From assembly GCA_016271365.2 (NCBI GenBank), contig JADMNL010000028.1, positions 55,384,001 to 55,448,000 on the forward strand: 64,000 bases of DNA. Direction: 5' to 3'. The DNA is from Neoceratodus forsteri. Its lineage: Eukaryota > Chordata > Ceratodontiformes > Ceratodontidae. The translations under genes were made by a program, and so were the position numbers. The notes under the pieces are model-generated. The model saw only the letters and a program-made list of their open reading frames with translations. It searched no databases and was not told the origin of the DNA. Every line of letters begins with the position of its first letter. Within the stretch, counting starts at the first letter, position 1. Shown one piece after another: positions 19,726 through 28,899 of this stretch.

Positions 19726-19730
19726 TTCTC

Positions 19731-20615
19731 ACTTCCCCTCCCTCAATCGCACATCTGTGTCTCCTGCCGCTGCAGGCTGCCCTTTTATGCTGGGCTCCTG
19801 CCTGCATTGGTGGCTTTTTCTGGCCACAAAGAAATCTGCAGCAGTCCTGACACAGCTCCATTGAGTTCACTCACTCCCCCTCTCTCACTCGCTCATTCCA
19901 TTTCTGCCGGCGCTGCAGGCTGTCCTTTTGTATTGGGCTCCTGCCCACATTGCCGCCTTTTCTGCTCATAAAGAAACCGCGAGCAGTCACGATAGAGCTC
20001 CATTGAGCTCACTCACTCCAGCTCTGTCACTTGCTTGATCTGTTTCTCTTGGCACTGCAGGCTACACTTTTGTACAGGGCTCCTGGCTGCATTGGCACCT
20101 TTGTCTGCCCATAAAGAAATCTGCAGCTGTCCTGACAGAGCTCCATTGAGGTCGCTCAGTCTTCCTCTCTCACATGCTCATTCTGTTTGTTCTGGCACTG
20201 TACGATGCCCTTTTGTACAGGGCTCCTGCCTGCATTGGTGCCTTTTTCTACCCACAAAGAAATCCGCAGCAGTCCTGACAGAGCTCCATTGAGCTCACTC
20301 AGTCCCCCTGTCTCACTCACTCATACTGTTTCTCCCATCGCTGCAGACTGGCCTTTTGTACTGGGCCCCTGCCTGCATTGATGCCTTTTTCTGGCCACAA
20401 AGAAATCCACAGCAGTCCTGACAGCACCGTGAGTTTGCTCACTACCCTCCCTTACTCGCTTCTCTCGCTCTGTTTCTTCCAGTGCTCCAGGCTGCCCTTT
20501 TGTACTGGGCTTTTGCGTTGGTGCCTTTTTCTGCCCAAAAGAAATCTGCAGCAGTCCCAAGAGAGCTCAGTTGAGCTCGGTCACTCCCCCCTCTCACTCG
20601 CTCTATCTTAATCTG
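19731..20615. repeat. Tandem array, ~143-bp unit, six copies
   Basis: CTGCAGGCTG.CCTTTTGTACTGGG-type landmarks recur at about 19771, 19912, 20055, 20197, 20341 and 20485 (periods 141-144). Each unit also holds GCCTTTTTCTG(C/G)CCA.AAAGAAATC, CAGCAGTCCTGACAGAGCTC and a CT-rich CTCACTC.CTC tract. Copies are roughly 80-90% alike by eye. Several units stay open in one frame, but no protein family is recognised. Confidence 0.9.
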
Positions 20616-21200
20616 TCCCAAACAGTTATTTCCCACAGCGACCATGCTATTCTCCAGCAGGAGTTCAAAAACATATTTTAACCAGGATGTGAAAAATGAC
20701 AGCTGTACTGTTCATAAGGAGGTGTGAAAAAATGCCACTGTTGAAAATGTGGCGTGAAAATATTACAAATTTGTGAAGTTACAAGGGTGCATGGAAAGTG
20801 CTCAACTCATACTTGTATCACAGTCATTTGATGGGCTATCATCAAATTTTCAACACAGGCATTTTAGGGCCTCTGCTCATGAACAGTATCACTGTCATAT
20901 TCTTAAACTGTTATGAACGCTGATTTCCCACAGCGAACGCGCTATTCTGCGCTGGAAGTCCGAAAACACATTTTGGCCAGGATGTGAACAATGATAGCTA
21001 CACTGTTCACAAGGAGGTGTGAAAAAAATGCCAGTGTTGAAAATCTGGTGTGAAAATATTGCAAATTCACGAAGTTACAAGTATGCATAGCAACTGCACA
21101 ACGTACGCTCGAAAAATAGTCATTTTGGATTTTTCCATCAATTTGCAATACAGTTTTTGAGACCTCCTCATGAACATACTGGCACCGTCATTATTATCAT

Positions 21201-21247
21201 CCCTGAAAGGTGATTTTATGCAGTAACTGAGAAATCACCTTTCAGGG
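21201..21247. repeat. Palindrome at the centre of copy 1 (16-bp perfect arms)
   Basis: CCCTGAAAGGTGATTT at 21201-21216 is exactly complementary to AAATCACCTTTCAGGG at 21232-21247. Outside it a looser symmetry continues for about 60-80 bases on each side, with CATGAACATACTGGCACCGT mirrored by a CACTGTCAT-containing segment. Confidence 0.9.
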
Positions 21248-21475
21248 CCGACTAATGCCATGACAGTGCCAGAATTCATCAGGAAAGGTCCCAAAAACCC
21301 CATGTTGAATATTTGGTGCAAAAATTCCCAAAAATGACTGAGTTATGCATCAAAGTTGAAAAAAACGTATTTATTCCATTATACAGCTTACTGGCATTTC
21401 CTCAGTTCGTGGTCGGCTTTGAAGAGTGCAGACGTGTTCCCGGTCCAACGAAGATATTTGCGCCAGACTCCGGAG

Positions 21476-21621
21476 GTAAGTATGGGGTGAGGGGAGTGTG
21501 GGGAGGCAAGGTGTGCAGTGGGTAGGCTTTGGGTTGCAGGAGGGGACAGGAGACCACCGAGGACTGTTTCTTTTACAGGTCAAAAATAAAAAAGACATTG
21601 CGGGACTGTTTTTGTTTTCAG
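21476..21621 (+). other. Splice-site-like sequences in copy 1 (donor and two acceptors)
   Basis: CCGGAG|GTAAGTAT at 21475/21476 fits the 5' splice consensus. TTTCTTTTACAG ends at 21578 and TTTTTGTTTTCAG at 21621, both good 3' splice sites. Copy 2 keeps the same arrangement (23720, 23817, 23865). No coding exon is evident. Confidence 0.45.
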
Positions 21622-21681
21622 GCATGCAGTACACTGGGATGGGCTCCCAGCATGCCAATGGACTTGTTCCTGGGGGGCAGC

Positions 21682-22016
21682 TGTAGCTGATGGGGGATTG
21701 GGCACCCCCATTGGCACACAATGAAAGGGAGGTGGCCACATCATGTCAACGGGGATTTGGCACGCCATCGGCACTAAAGGGGGGGTGCAAGAGCCGAGGG
21801 GGATTCGGCACCCCCTCAGCACAAATGTTTTGGGTGTTTGTGGGGGGGCATTTTGCCAATGGAGAGTGGGCTTCCCCATCAGCACATGAAACTGGGGGGG
21901 ACATAATGCCGATGGGGAGTGGGCTCCCCCGACGGCAACATCAAAGAGCAGGGCCACTGAAGCCTGCTGTGGGGGGGTGCATGCTGCCGAGGGGGATGGG
22001 GCACTCCTTCGGCACT
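21682..22016. repeat. Array of six G-rich hairpin units, copy 1
   Basis: Units begin near 21682, 21743, 21791, 21853, 21905 and 21982. Each is a short inverted repeat of the form TGCCGATGGGG-A.T.GGC-CCCC.TCGGCA (for example ATGCCGATGGGGAGTGGGCT, then CCCCCGACGGCA, at 21906-21937). Units are separated by G runs of seven or eight. A less regular unit precedes at about 21622-21657. Confidence 0.8.
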
Positions 22017-22335
22017 GGGGGTTACTTAATATGTTTGAGAACACGGTGGCAAGCCACCACCATGTTCACAAACAATATTGCACTTGGAAATGATCCGCCC
22101 AGCAATGATGGATTGCTCCCTCATTGCAGCGAATGGCTGATGCTGCAATGACAAGGCTGCCCCTGATTGAACTAGTGTCAGCAGGAGCATGCCACGGCAT
22201 TGGTGAAAGCTGGCCAAGCCTTTAAAGGCTGTAGGGGCATTGGCCACAACAGTGCCATGCCTCTTCAACCTGCTTCTGAAAACCTGCTGCAATATGTTTC
22301 TTGCGATGTGCGCAATCATCATAAGAAGGGCACTT

Positions 22336-23049
22336 GTTGCATTATAAAGGGCACTTTTTCCAAACCAGGTTTTATATACAGTAAATACACATTTGTGTTG
22401 ATGACAGTAATTTTATAACTATCTTTATACCACATCAGAATATTTAATATGTAATATTAAGGGTTCAGCTCACGTATAACAGTTCCAACTTGTTTTACAA
22501 AGTTAAAAAAGTGAGCCACAAAGGTTAGTTATCCTATTAGACAGCAATAAAACACAATCCAACTGTTTAGAAAACAGCAGTGCAATTTAAAAACAAGCAT
22601 TTGTCATTGCCAAATGTTGTCTTGCTGGCATTGGCATTGGTAGTGCAGCAGTTAGAGAGATGCTTAATAGGAATGGCAGTGAAGCATGGAAGTGACGCCA
22701 ACCCCCACCATCCTGCAGAGACTGACAGGCATTGACATGTGCCTTGGTCATCGGCCATAACGCTCATGCCATTTCACTTCACCCTACCCTGCAAAGTCCA
22801 GGTGTTGCATTGTGCCTTAGGGTCATTGGGCCTTATGCTCACCCCATTCCATAAGGAAATACATTGAGAAGTGTTCAGTATAGGAGAATGGGGTGAACTT
22901 TGGGGCTGAAGAGTCCAAGACACACCTTGATGCCTGTCACAGACTGCAGGGTGGGGGTGGAATGGCATGACTACTTCTGCCAACAATCCAAAGTCACACG
23001 CCTGATGCCTGTCAGTCTCTACAGGGTGGGATGTTAATGTTAGAAACCT
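22336..23049. other. Spacer between the two palindromic element copies
   Basis: No gene found. A short direct repeat, ATGCCTGTCA...CAGGGTGGG, occurs at about 22930-22958 and 23001-23030. The rest is unassigned. Confidence 0.5.
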
Positions 23050-23450
23050 TAATGCCCTGGGCGTTTGTTGGTATTTGCACTCCAAATTTTCAACATGGGT
23101 TTTTTGTGACCCCACCTTATGAAAGCATTTGGGACCCCCGCTTATGAACAGTGGCACTGTGATTTTGTTAATGTGTCCCGAATCTCATTCCACACCAGGT
23201 GTGCGGAAACCCAGTTTGGGCAGGATGTGAAAAATGACAGCTGCACTGTTCAAATGGAGGTGTGAAAATATCTCAATGTTGAAATTCTGGAGTGAAAATA
23301 TTAAAAATTCTTGACATTATGAGCGTGCACAGAAACTACACAACGTGCACTCGTAACACAGTCATTTTTTGGAAATTTTTCACTAGATTTGCAACACAAG
23401 CTTTTTGGGAATCCGTCACATGAACAGTAACACAGTCATTTCATTAATCA

Positions 23451-23499
23451 GTCCCGAAAGGTGATCCCACGCAGCGACTGCGAAATCACCTTTCGGGAC
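23451..23499. repeat. Palindrome at the centre of copy 2 (15-bp perfect arms)
   Basis: GTCCCGAAAGGTGAT at 23451-23465 pairs perfectly with ATCACCTTTCGGGAC at 23485-23499, and CGCAG/CTGCG forms a second small stem in the loop. Compared with copy 1 the outer pair (C-G here, T-A there) has changed on both sides, so pairing is kept while sequence differs. Confidence 0.9.
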
Positions 23500-23878
23500 C
23501 GAATAACGAAATGACAGTGACTAAGTTCATGAGGTGCGGTCTCAAGAACCCCATGTTGAAAATATGGAGTCAAAAGTCACAAGAATGGCTGAGATAGCCA
23601 CCTAAGTTGACGCCCAATGATGCCCTTATACAGCCAACTGGCATTTCTTCAGTTCACGGTCGGCTTTAAAGAGTGCAGACATGTTCCCGCCCACTGAAGA
23701 TCACGTGCAGACTCCAGAGGTCAGTATGTGGTGAGGGCATGTGGGAGGTGGGGTGCGAGAGGTGGGTGCAGGTTGGGGAGGTGATCTGACAGCGAGGGAC
23801 AGTTTTCTTTGTTTCAGGTTACAGTAATAAAAAAAGAGCACAGTGGACTGTTTTCTTTTTTACAGGTGTAAGGAAAAT

Positions 23879-24059
23879 GTTGGCTACACTGGTGTGGGCT
23901 CCCAGTGTGTCCCATGAATTGGGGGGTGATGTTAGCCACACTGAGGTGGGCTTCCAGTGTGGCACACAATGGGGGTGGGTGAGGGTAAGAAAACGCCGAC
24001 ACGATCAGCTTTTGAACATGGAAGCACACTGGGGTGGGCTCCCAGTGTGCCACACAATC
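23879..24059. repeat. Hairpin array of copy 2 (three units)
   Basis: Units near 23879, 23932 and 24023 have CACACTG-type left arms and CCAGTGTG right arms around GTGGGCT; the latter two are followed by CACACAAT. A fourth, degenerate unit (GCATGCCAACAGGGGACTGG) lies beyond CR1-D at about 25810. Confidence 0.75.
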
Positions 24060-24129
24060 TTACTAACATACTAACATACTAAAATGCCAGCAGAATAGGC
24101 CTAACGGTCTTTCGTGTCTGCTCGTTTGG

Positions 24130-24771
24130 TCAGCCCCCACCCTGGGTGCTGACCTTGCTGTCCCTCTTGCCTTCTCTGGCTTCTCCCTTCCCAGTTCCGG
24201 ATATTCTTGCTGCATTGGATTTTGCTTCCAGAACCCTTCCCCTGTACCTGTCCCACCCCCTCTTGAACCCCTCCACTGTCTCTGCCTCCACCAGCCACCT
24301 AGGTAGTGCATTCCATGGCTCCACCACCCTCTCAGTGAAGTAGCACCTCCTCCTTTCTCCCCTGAATCTTCCCCCCTCCAGCTTCCACCCATGCCCTCTA
24401 GTGGCCCCTTCCTCCTTCCTTCGAAGCACCCTGACTGTTCCTCCCCTATTTACCCTCTTCATGTACCTGAAGACCTCTATCATGTTCCCCCGGTCCCTTC
24501 TCTCTTCCAATGTGTACATATTTAGCTCTTTGAGCCTCTCCTCATAGGTCCTGTCCCCCAAGCCCCAAATCATTTTGGTTGCCCTCCTCTGGACCCTCTC
24601 CAGGAGGTTAATGTCCCTCTTTAAGTGTGGCCTCCAAAACTGCACGCAGTACTCCAGGTGCGGCCTCACCAAGCAGTTATACAGAGGGAGTATCACTTCC
24701 CTCCTTCTGGAGGTGATCCCCCTAGCGATGCATCCCAGCATCCTGTTGGCCTTGGCTGCTGCCTCCCACAA
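24130..24771 (-). pseudogene. CR1-D ORF2, RT C-terminal region
   Basis: A 213-residue open frame has the CR1 C-terminal signature: MLGCIARGITSRRREVILPL, RPHLEYCVQFWRPHLKRDI, LERVQRRATKMIWGL, YEERLKELNMYTLEERRDRG and WNALPRWLVEAETVEGFKRG. It runs nearly to the natural end of the ORF. It continues the RT core of the next entry after a frameshift near 24780. This is one of the longest undamaged ORF2 segments in the window. Confidence 0.85.
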
Positions 24772-24784
24772 GTCTCAGAGTTGT

Positions 24785-25264
24785 TCATCTTGACATCCAC
24801 CACCACCCCCAGGTCCCTCTCAGCCATTGAGACTTGTAGTATTTCTCCAGGGTGTACACTTGGCCTGGGTTTCTGGCACCCAGGTGGAGTACCTTGCATT
24901 TCCCTGCATTGAACCTTAGCTTCCACTTTCTAGACCATCTTTCCAGAGCCTCCAGGTCCCCCTGCAGGGCCACCCTCCCCTCCTCCCCATCCACCACCGC
25001 CCCCAGTTTTGAGTCATCTGCAAAGAGACTCATCTCACTCCTGATTCCTGTCCTTATGTCAGATAGGTAGGCGTTGAACAGAAGGGGCCCAAGGACTGAT
25101 CTCTGTGGGACCCCACTAATGACCCTCCTTGGGGATGAGACTATCCCACCAACTATGACCCTCTGGGTCCAGTCCTGGAGCCAATTGCCTATCCATCTGA
25201 TCATCTGGTTTCCCACCCCCATTTCTCCTAGCTTATCCAACAGGCCCACATGAGGAACAGTCAA
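24785..25264 (-). pseudogene. CR1-D ORF2, RT core with intact FADD
   Basis: The 159-residue frame has IRWIGNWLQDWTQRVIVGG, ISGVPQRSVLGPLLFNAYLS, the catalytic MSLFADDSKLGAVVDGEEG and WKLRFNAGKCKVLHLGARNP. The frame is lost at about 24830, where the following V.RDLGV-type block appears in a neighbouring frame. The motif A segment LDLGRPVDVLFLDFSKAFD lies just upstream at 25270-25340 in another frame. Confidence 0.85.
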
Positions 25265-25803
25265 ATGCCTTGCTGAAGTCTAGAAAGAGGACATCCACTG
25301 GTCTACCCAGGTCCAAGGCACTTGTCACCCAGTCATAGAACTCCACCAGGTTTGTCTGACACGATTTCCCCGGGATGAATCCATGCTGTCTATTGTCCAG
25401 GCACCCTGACTTATCCAGGTCCCCCCAGCCTCTCCTTGACAATGCCCTCCATCACCTTGCCCACCACCGATGTCAGGCTGACAGGCCTGTAGTTCCCTGC
25501 CACCTCCCTTGATCCCCCCTTGTGGATAGGCACTACATGCGCCACCTTCCAGTCTTGGGGCACCCACCCTGTCCTCAGAGAGATGGTGAAAAGCTCTGCC
25601 AGGGGTTTCGCCAGGACATCTGCAAGTTCCTTCAGCACTCTAGGATGTAATTTATCCGGCCCCGGTGCTTTCTCCATCTTAAGGGAGCTGAGGGCTTCCC
25701 TCACTCTCTCTGCTGTGATTTCCACTTCTGGTACCTCTTCTCCCTGCTTAGCCCTCCCCCCAACTGCCAGTGATGCCTCCCTCTCCCCAGACCTGCTTGG
25801 TGG
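25265..25803 (-). pseudogene. CR1-D ORF2, RT N-terminal region
   Basis: The frame from about 25800 reads VEITAERVREALSSLKMEKA, then PGPDKLHPRVLKELADVLAK, VPQDWKVAHVVPIHKGGS and NYRPVSLTSVVGKVMEGIV, followed after a frameshift by LDNRQHGFIPGKSCQTNLVE and FYDWVTSALDLGRPVDVLFL. The 5' truncation point lies just before this region. Confidence 0.85.
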
Positions 25804-26155
25804 TGTTAAGCATGCCAACAGGGGACTGGGCACCCCAAGTCAGCTTGCTGGGGATCGTGAGAGACAGATGGTGACAGCTGCTGCCATGTTTATTGAAATG
25901 TTACACCAGGCAGGCACACCCTGCAGTGACGGGAGCTCCCTCACTGCAGCAGCGAAATTGTTTTCAAGTTGGTGGCATCTTGCAGTGCTGTCTACAGACA
26001 GCATGCTATTTCATTGGTGCCACAGAACCCAGCCCGACAAAGCAGTGGCGCCATTGGCCACAACACGACCGCACCGCCACAACCTGCTACCCCACTCTGA
26101 GCTACCACAATATGTTGTCTGCGCTGGACGCACAAGACAACATAAAAAGAAAGAT
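25804..26155. mobile_element. Palindromic element, copy 2, right part
   Basis: Continues the hairpin array and then matches the terminal part of copy 1: GGGAGCTCCCTCACTGCAGC against GGATTGCTCCCTCATTGCAG, CATTGGCCACAACA in both, and CACAATATGTTGTCTGCG against a GCAATATGTTTCTTGCG segment. The true end is not defined. Confidence 0.6.
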
Positions 26156-26835
26156 ACATCTCCATCGTATTGACAATGTTACCTGTAAAATATGTAAACA
26201 ATGGTTTACACATTGTATACGATATCATAAGCAAGATAGTTTTGCTTAGTCTTTTACTGTAATCATGTGTTGCAGTATCCATCAGTTAAAAATGGTCTAT
26301 GGCGTTAACAGAAAATGTCCAGTATAGAGTTCCTTACCATTTAGATATAATACCTGACATTCCCTACAAGCTTAGTTAAAGGAGAGCTGCACTGAACCTG
26401 AGAGTAATGTTTCCTGTAGAATCTTTTTTTCATATAGTGGGCCCCCTTCTGTTTCTGCCCCATGTTTGCTGGCCTTTTAGTTAACCCATTGGATATTTAG
26501 GGGTTACATACTGCTTCAAAGTGCCATTTGAGAATTATATGATGTTGTTTGTGTCGCCATGAACCTAAGAATTCTAAATTAGAACACAGGTGCATTGTAC
26601 CAACAATGTATGTTCTTGACAAGATCACACTGTTCTAAAATGGTCAATGCCAGCAGTGTGTGAATCAGAAACACTCACTGAATTTACCAAAAGGCTAGAT
26701 AAGATTAAGCAGTAACAAAATGAGAACTGGTATTTTAAAAATAACATCTACTTCTACAAAATGCACGCTTGCCAATTCAAGGCAGTTCTCCTTTGAGATA
26801 TTAATAGCCCAGTTTAAATTGTTCACTTTTTTTTA
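26156..26835. other. Unassigned, AT-rich, no gene seen
   Basis: No ORF, RNA or repeat signature could be supported here. Confidence 0.5.
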
Positions 26836-26985
26836 GGCTGGCAGTATAGCCTAGTGGTTAGAGTAATGAGATATAAATGAGCTTTGTACATCCAGCATTT
26901 AGACACGGGTTTGATTCCCACAACCTCCATTTCCATACTATGTGGCTCTGAATGTCACTTAACTTATTGTCTCCACAGGCTCACT
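26836..26985 (+). mobile_element. tRNA-derived SINE with CORE-like tail
   Basis: The A-box-like TATAGCCTAGTGGTTAGAG lies at about 26847-26865 and the B-box GGGTTTGATTCCCA at 26907-26920, a normal tRNA-type spacing. Downstream, TGTGGCTCTGAATGTCACTT resembles the MIR/CORE tail TGTGACCTTGGGCAAGTCAC, in degraded form. It is related to the copy at 46484. Confidence 0.7.
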
Positions 26986-27059
26986 CTGAGATTACACCAC
27001 TTGCCTCCTGAATCTCCTGTATACTTTTAACAGTGAATCCTGGGCCTTTCTAAGCAAAA

Positions 27060-27690
27060 TCAAGCCATAATCAGTATGTCGCAAACAAATGCTAATAGCT
27101 CAATAACTGTACATGCTAGACACAAAGTATGAGTGGCAGAGTTATTCAGCACAAAATTGCCTTTCCAATGGTGGCATGCATGTAATAATAAGTAATTTTG
27201 TATTTTTTCTATGCTTGTCGAAGAGCAAACTAAATATTTTTTTCACTAAAAAAGGGCAACATAAGCCATTTTTGTGGGAAAATATGTAAAATATCAACAC
27301 CAAATTAAGCATACAGACATTAGATGGTGTTTTGATATTATGTTTGCTAAAAAAGATATCTTTTTACTATAAAATGTAATTTTTCCCCATTTTAGTCAAG
27401 GTGCTTTGATGAGATTTGAGGGCTAAATCTCAACCACACACACCATATCATAAACAAATGCGTATAACTCCAAAAGTATACATGATACACACAAAGTATC
27501 AGCACGAAAGTTGATGAGCACAAAAATGCTCTTCCAATGGTGCTATGCAACCAGTTGTAATCAATACAGTTTTATTTTATACCTGCTGAAGTGCCAAAAA
27601 GTGAATTTTATTCAAGCTGCTTATGTGAATCTTGATGGAAAACATGTCGGCCATACACACCATACCATAAACAAATGCAACTTCGCAAGT
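27060..27690. repeat. Imperfect direct repeats, ~365 bp apart
   Basis: CAAACAAATGCTAATAGCTC, then ACAAAGTAT and CTTTCCAATGGTGGCATGCA at 27080-27185, recur as TAAACAAATGCGTATAACTC, ACAAAGTAT and CTTCCAATGGTGCTATGCAA at 27450-27552. A third start (ACCATACCATAAACAAATGC) appears at about 27660. No coding content. Confidence 0.7.
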
Positions 27691-28899
27691 CAATTAACCT
27701 CTCAGTGCTCCTGGTAGTCCTAGAAAACAGGCACCTGTGCCTACTGTGCCATACCCGGTTACCAAAGAATAATAAAAAAAGTCTTTAAATATATTCTTTT
27801 ATCATTAAAAGGCCACAGTTTAAATATTAGGGGTTGGTATACACTGCTTACAGCCTCAAATCAGAAAGAGACATAAATCAAATACTGCTGCTTTAAGCAA
27901 CAAACCCAAAACAGAAACCCATGCTGAGAAACGCAGGACTTTTAGAAGGGACTCCATTACAAATGAGCTTAACTCAGTGGTTACATCCCCTAAAACTGAA
28001 GTCTGTGATTATAGACAGTGACAATCCCCTTTTCCATCAGTGCAAAAAAGACAGAATACTGCCAATGAAGTATAAAATCTCATCTACCGTACTCAGATGT
28101 GAACCAGAGCTGATAGGGCTGTGAAGAGCTGTCAAATCACCAAAGTTATTTTCTTGTTGGTGCCATATAGTGCTGTTTAGTCGTGATGTAAAAGGTAGCC
28201 CATAGGAATAAGATAACTAACAGCTGCAGTTGCAAAATCTGTAATCTGACATTGTAGTCTGACTTTCAATTTCAGGAAAGGCCAAACAACATATAATAAG
28301 TTAACCCTTAGGTCACTGAAAGAAATAGAATAAATCTATTAGACTGAGCTGGACAGGTGATAGAAACAGCAGTTTAAATTTTTTTTTTTTTGTTAATATC
28401 CTGAGATGTTCTGTAGTATAATACAGTAGCATCCCTCCTTCAGATGCCTTTAACATAGAGCAGAAAATAGCAAAAATCAGAGAGTAGTGCTCTATTTTGC
28501 AGTCATGGAGGAATACTTCCAAATGTCCAAAAGGGAGTGCCACAATCAGTCGCTTTAGAGCTACAATCTGATCGATCTCCAGAAGGGCTGTAGGCTCCAA
28601 TCGACAGCCCTAAAACTGAAATGAGGTATCATTGGTTTCTTTATTCTATAAAATATTAGCCACAGGAATCATTGCAAGCCACAACATACCAACAGTGACA
28701 TTCTAAAACTTCATAAGAAAATGATACAACTTGGATTTCTGAGTGCCATGGGACATTAATCATGCTATTCCCTTATAATGTCTAAAATTCATGACTACAT
28801 TATAATTGTAATGTTAGCTGAGCCACAAAACTGTGACTGAACAATAGGTTTCAAGTTGAACAGAGAATCCAACTCAAAACTAGAGTCAATTCTCTGGTT
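27691..28899. other. Unassigned, no gene seen
   Basis: AT-rich sequence with a T12-type run near 28378-28391. No feature could be supported. Confidence 0.5.

Larger units (their letters stand above)
19041..19730. mobile_element. Element P1: foldback segment with tRNA-Glu-like units
   Basis: From GTGCATTTCCGAGATATTCA onward this segment is homologous to 43609-44250. Shared landmarks are the GATATTCAG box, TGCATGTCATTATG.CCCC-type sequence, three TCCCTGGTAGTCTAGTGG-type units and a terminal GTACAGTATG...CATACTGTACTA region. It ends in a long inverted repeat (19481-19725). It has no ORF of note. It directly follows the broken RT of CR1-C, so it is an insertion or a deletion junction. Its class is unknown. 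Confidence 0.6.
20616..22335. mobile_element. Palindromic element, copy 1 (unclassified)
   Basis: It is homologous over its length to 23050-24059 plus 25804-26155. The order in both is: a block with AGGATGTGAA(A/C)AATGA.AGCT.CACTGTTC (twice here, about 295 bases apart), a palindrome (21201-21247), a TTC(G/A)(T/C)GGTCGGCTTT.AAGAGTGCAGAC-type block, splice-like sites, an array of G-rich hairpins, and a terminal part with ATTGGCCACAAC and CAATATGTT. No ORF is credible. The conservation of arrangement shows a discrete repeated unit; no transposase or terminal repeats could be identified. Confidence 0.7.
23050..24059. mobile_element. Palindromic element, copy 2, left part
   Basis: Same order of landmarks as copy 1: AGGATGTGAAAAATGACAGC at about 23221, palindrome 23451-23499, TTCACGGTCGGCTTTAAAGA at about 23654, donor-like site at 23720, acceptor-like sites at 23817 and 23865, then hairpin units to 24059. 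The hairpin units here have CACACTGG/CCAGTGTG arms instead of GCCGATGG/CCATCGGC. CR1-D starts at about 24060 and splits the copy; the remainder resumes at 25804. Confidence 0.7.
24060..25803 (-). mobile_element. CR1-D: 5'-truncated CR1 LINE, minus strand
   Basis: The 3' end abuts 24060, where ACTAACATACTAACATACTA is the complement of a (TAGTATGT)n terminal microsatellite. It is preceded in element sense by a GCAGACACGAAAGACCGTTA- and GGCCTATTCTGCTGGC-type tail like that of CR1-E. The element keeps only RT from its N-terminal region onward; ORF1 and APE are absent. It lies inside palindromic element copy 2 and is therefore younger than it. Confidence 0.85.

Noticed and set aside
19576..20611. 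Open plus-strand frames through the 143-bp array
   Set aside because: Repeat-driven frames with Cys/Ser/Leu-rich low-complexity products and no recognisable family.
19481..22335. CRISPR array or other prokaryotic system
   Set aside because: Repeats are long, imperfect and without spacers; the whole context is a vertebrate transposon-rich region.
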